NCBI RefSeq assembly: GCF_020215705.1
Contig: NZ_JAIWNB010000001.1
Location: 1,054,001 to 1,118,000, forward strand
DNA: 64,000 nt
Direction: 5' to 3'
From: Nonomuraea aurantiaca
GTDB taxonomy: Bacteria > Actinomycetota > Actinomycetes > Streptosporangiales > Streptosporangiaceae
This document shows positions 61,673 through 64,000 of this stretch, in pieces. The notes below the pieces were generated by a model. The model ran no database searches, had not been told where the DNA came from, and saw only the letters and a list, made by a program, of their open reading frames with translations. The position numbers and the translations under genes are program-made. Numbering within the stretch: position 1 is the first letter of the stretch; each line of letters begins with the position of its first letter.

Positions 61673-62070
61673 CCACGGACACCGGGCCTTACTCGGCTAT
61701 GGTCAGGCCCGCCGTGATGATCTGAGAGACGTGACCGGCTCTGGCGTGGCGCTGGAAGCAGAGGACCGGAGTCGCGGCGTATGGAAAGGCGACCGACTCA
61801 GCAAATTTCGTGGGCAGCCACAATAAACTGCCCACTCTCTCGAAGCGCCGGTCGTGAGGGGTTGCGCGCCGAAGGCGCGCCCGAGGAAGGCAGCCCGAGC
61901 AACGCGAGGCCCTACAGGGGTCGAGCCGTTGGCTCGACTGGAAGAAGCGCCTGAGCCTCGAAAGCGCGAAGCGCCGGTGAAGCGAAGCCCGTTGTGGCTG
62001 GGGTGCGCAAGGTGATCTTCTTTATGGTGATGCGGAGTTGGATGCCGGGGAATGGGAAAAGGTTCGGGAC
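61673..62070. other. Non-coding stretch with a cluster of hairpins
   Basis: No gene fits between the two convergent genes. Three strong hairpins occur: GTGGGCAG-n10-CTGCCCAC (61810-61835), GCGCGCC-GAA-GGCGCGC (61864-61880) and GTCGAGCC-GTT-GGCTCGAC (61920-61938). CGAAGCGCCGGT-like blocks recur at 61841 and 61968. Could be terminators or an interspersed repeat/structured RNA. Confidence 0.5.
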
Positions 62071-62967
62071 TTAAGTGAGGAATTCGGCTGGGGCGTTTCG
62101 GGTGACGAAAGATTCCAGCTCGGGCAAGGACAGGCCCGGTGGGGTGGCCACGATGAGGCGGTCCACGCCCAGTTCCGCATACGACCTCACGGTGGCGGCA
62201 TCGAGGCGGCGGGCCGGGGTGACCGAGATGTGCAGGGGTTTGGTCGACACGGCCCTCAGTGACTCCAGTTGGGTGGCTGTGGCACGTAGGCCGAGCATCC
62301 AGCCGTACCAGCCGTCGGCCAGCGTGGCGGCTCGGCGGTGGGCGGCCGGAGTGTGGCCGCCGATGACGACGGGGACCGGGCGCTGGAGGGGGCGGGGGTG
62401 GGCGTCCACGTCCTTGAAGGAGACGTGCCGGCCGTCGAAGGCGGGCTTCTCGTCCTGCCAGAGGGAGCGGATGGCCGTCAGGTACTCCTCCAGGCGGGAG
62501 CCGCGGTCGGACATCGGGACGCCCAAGGCGCGGAGTTCGGGCTCCAGGTAGCCGGCGCCCACGCCGAAGATCAGGCGGCCGCCGCTGAGGACGTCCACGC
62601 TGGCCAGTTGCTTGGCGAGGATCAGCGGGTCGCGCTGGGGGAGTACGACGCAGCCGGTGGCCAGCAGGATGCGCTCGGTGTGCGCGGCCAGGAAGGCCAG
62701 CGAGACCACGGCGTCCAGGAGCGGCACGTCCGGTTCCAGAGGGGCGGAGTCCACTCGGGGGCTGGGCAGGACGATGTGGTCGGCGGTCCACAGCGACTCG
62801 TAGCCCAGGCTTTCGGCGAGCCTGGCCACCCGGGCGGCGCCCTGGCGGTCGGCGGCGGCGAAGCCGTTCGGCATGTGAAGGCCGATGGAGGGTTCGGCGA
62901 AGGGTCCGGTGGAGGGTTCGGTGAAAGGTCCCACGGAAGGTCCGGTGGCGGGTGGGGTGGGGGACAT
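62071..62967 (-). CDS. LLM-class F420-dependent oxidoreductase
   Basis: 298 residues of the luciferase-like TIM barrel: LGYESLWTADHIVLP, ERILLATGCVVLPQRDPLILAKQ, GGRLIFGVGAGYLEPE, VPVVIGGHTPAAHRRAATLADGWYGW. These are hallmarks of F420-type enzymes in actinomycetes. The first ~28 residues are imperfect GPF-x-EPS repeats, so the catalytic fold really begins at IGLHMPNGF; the true start may be later than the ATG at 62967. Substrate unknown. Confidence 0.88.
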   Translation of the reverse strand: MSPTPPATGPSVGPFTEPSTGPFAEPSIGLHMPNGFAAADRQGAARVARLAESLGYESLWTADHIVLPSPRVDSAPLEPDVPLLDAVVSLAFLAAHTERILLATGCVVLPQRDPLILAKQLASVDVLSGGRLIFGVGAGYLEPELRALGVPMSDRGSRLEEYLTAIRSLWQDEKPAFDGRHVSFKDVDAHPRPLQRPVPVVIGGHTPAAHRRAATLADGWYGWMLGLRATATQLESLRAVSTKPLHISVTPARRLDAATVRSYAELGVDRLIVATPPGLSLPELESFVTRNAPAEFLT

Positions 62968-63175
62968 ATTGCGAAACGTTACGGGGGTGGAAGGTGGTCC
63001 ACCAGCGACGATCTCGCATGGAATCCATGCGCCGAGTGCATGCCCTGCGGACCGAAAAAGGGGTGCCAGGCAAAGACGTGTGCGATGAATGTTGAAAATT
63101 GCTTCCCGTATGGCGATCGTTGGCGTGGAATTGGAGGATCGGGGCAGAGCACACTCCGCAAAGGAGGGAGCACTC

Positions 63176-64000
63176 GTGACGACAGTTCGCGAGACCTCGA
63201 TCGAGCAGGTCAGACGCCGGCGCACCGGTAAGATCATTGTGTCCTGGCTGTCGACGACCGATCACAAGGTCATCGGCTATCTCTATCTGATCACCTCGTT
63301 CGGGTTCTTCCTCGTCGCGGGCATTATGGCCATGGTGATCAGGGCCGAATTGGTACAGCCCGGGATGCAAATCGTGAGCCAGCAGCTCTACAACCAGCTG
63401 TTCACCATGCACGGCACGATCATGCTGCTGTTGTTCGCCACTCCGCTGTTCGCCGGATTCGCCAATGTGATCATGCCCTTGCAGATCGGCGCACCTGACG
63501 TCGCGTTTCCCCGGCTCAATGCGGTCGCGTACTGGATGTTCCTGTTCGGCGGCCTGATCGTGCTGGCCGGGTTCGCCTCGCCGGGCGGGGCCGCCGAATT
63601 CGGGTGGTTCGCCTATACACCGCTCTCCACCGCCACCTTCACGCCGCACATAGGCGGCGATCTGTGGATCATGGGGCTCGCGCTGTCGGGCCTCGGGACG
63701 ATTCTCGGCTCCGTCAACTTCATCACCACGATCATCGGACTGCGGGCGCCGGGCATGACGATGTTCCGGATGCCGCTGTTCACCTGGAACACCCTGCTGA
63801 CCAGCATGCTCGTCCTCATGGCGTTTCCCGTGCTGGCCGCCGCGCTGCTCGTGCTCGAATCGGATCGCAAGTTCGGTACGCACGTCTTCGAGGCCGCCAA
63901 CGGCGGGCCGTTGATCTGGCAGCACCTGTTCTGGTTCTTCGGGCACCCCGAGGTGTACATCATCGCGCTGCCGTTCTTCGGGATCATCACCGAGGTGATC
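63176..64000 (+). CDS. ctaD: Cytochrome c oxidase subunit I (aa3), 5' part
   Basis: First 275 residues; runs off the window. GTG start with AAGGAGGG eight bases before. Membrane helices begin after [11 protein letters not shown]. Conserved ligands are present: H79 in [10 protein letters not shown] (low-spin heme), and HPEVY (H257, Y261), the CuB ligand with its cross-linked tyrosine. Proton-pumping terminal oxidase of the respiratory chain. Separated by 208 bp from the divergent LLM gene, which should contain its promoter. Confidence 0.96.
   Translation, partial: MTTVRETSIEQVRRRRTGKIIVSWLSTTDHKVIGYLYLITSFGFFLVAGIMAMVIRAELVQPGMQIVSQQLYNQLFTMHGTIMLLLFATPLFAGFANVIMPLQIGAPDVAFPRLNAVAYWMFLFGGLIVLAGFASPGGAAEFGWFAYTPLSTATFTPHIGGDLWIMGLALSGLGTILGSVNFITTIIGLRAPGMTMFRMPLFTWNTLLTSMLVLMAFPVLAAALLVLESDRKFGTHVFEAANGGPLIWQHLFWFFGHPEVYIIALPFFGIITEVI

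Noticed and set aside
61703..63946. 747-residue minus-strand frame across the hairpin region, LLM gene and ctaD
   Set aside because: It overlaps two certain genes in a different frame and has shadow-type composition.
1..64000. tRNA, rRNA or CRISPR loci
   Set aside because: None recognised by eye on either strand; a tRNA scan would settle this.

Overview
The DNA is high in G+C, uses many GTG starts, and is dense with TetR and XRE regulators, HTH-DUF5753 proteins and ROK/ABC genes. This points to a filamentous actinomycete, most likely of the Streptosporangiaceae (Nonomuraea-like). That placement is inferred from gene content and style; there is no rRNA in the window.

Layout. 1-4.2 kb: end of an SDR/NmrA-type gene, a NUDIX hydrolase, an FAD oxidoreductase, and a TetR/cytochrome P450 pair that diverge around a 28-bp palindromic operator. 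4.3-9.9 kb: an OmpR-type two-component system, then a translationally coupled pair of membrane glycosyltransferases (GT2-GtrA and GT39). 9.9-11.4 kb: debris, namely a GntR fragment, an antitoxin with a broken PIN toxin, and a duplicated piece of the GT39 gene. 11.5-20.7 kb: a very large secreted RHS/YD-repeat toxin gene with two single-base frameshifts, a nuclease-like C-terminus and a pentapeptide-repeat neighbour. 20.9-25.7 kb: an XRE regulator with a small partner gene, and a three-gene membrane/CopC-YtkA-like operon. 25.9-29.4 kb: a sugar-type ABC importer and a TetR regulator. 29.4-35.1 kb: an XRE-DUF5753 module, a phosphotransferase, a GNAT enzyme and a ROK kinase. It ends in a two-gene RiPP locus, a 49-residue precursor-like peptide overlapping a protein-isoaspartate-methyltransferase homologue (imiditide-like). 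35.2-41.8 kb: a fully overlapping catabolic operon (TetR, carboxyltransferase, biotin carboxylase, enoyl-CoA hydratase, AtuA family). 41.8-47.6 kb: Ser/Thr kinase, FAD-linked oxidase, small membrane protein, aminotransferase. 47.7-56.3 kb: a second, intact RHS protein of 2654 residues with a Hint domain and an ADP-ribosyltransferase-like tip, plus a candidate immunity gene. 56.3-59.8 kb: mobile-element debris, including a complete ISAs1-family insertion sequence with inverted repeats and a 10-bp target duplication. 59.8-61.7 kb: a second XRE/small-protein module. 62-64 kb: an F420-type (LLM) oxidoreductase and the start of ctaD.

How it fits together. The most distinctive content is the imiditide-like RiPP pair and the two paralogous RHS toxins. 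The toxin genes share a conserved ~190-bp leader, including a small hairpin at the same place with different sequence, but carry unrelated C-terminal effector domains and unrelated downstream genes. Most other genes are ordinary chromosomal actinomycete functions.
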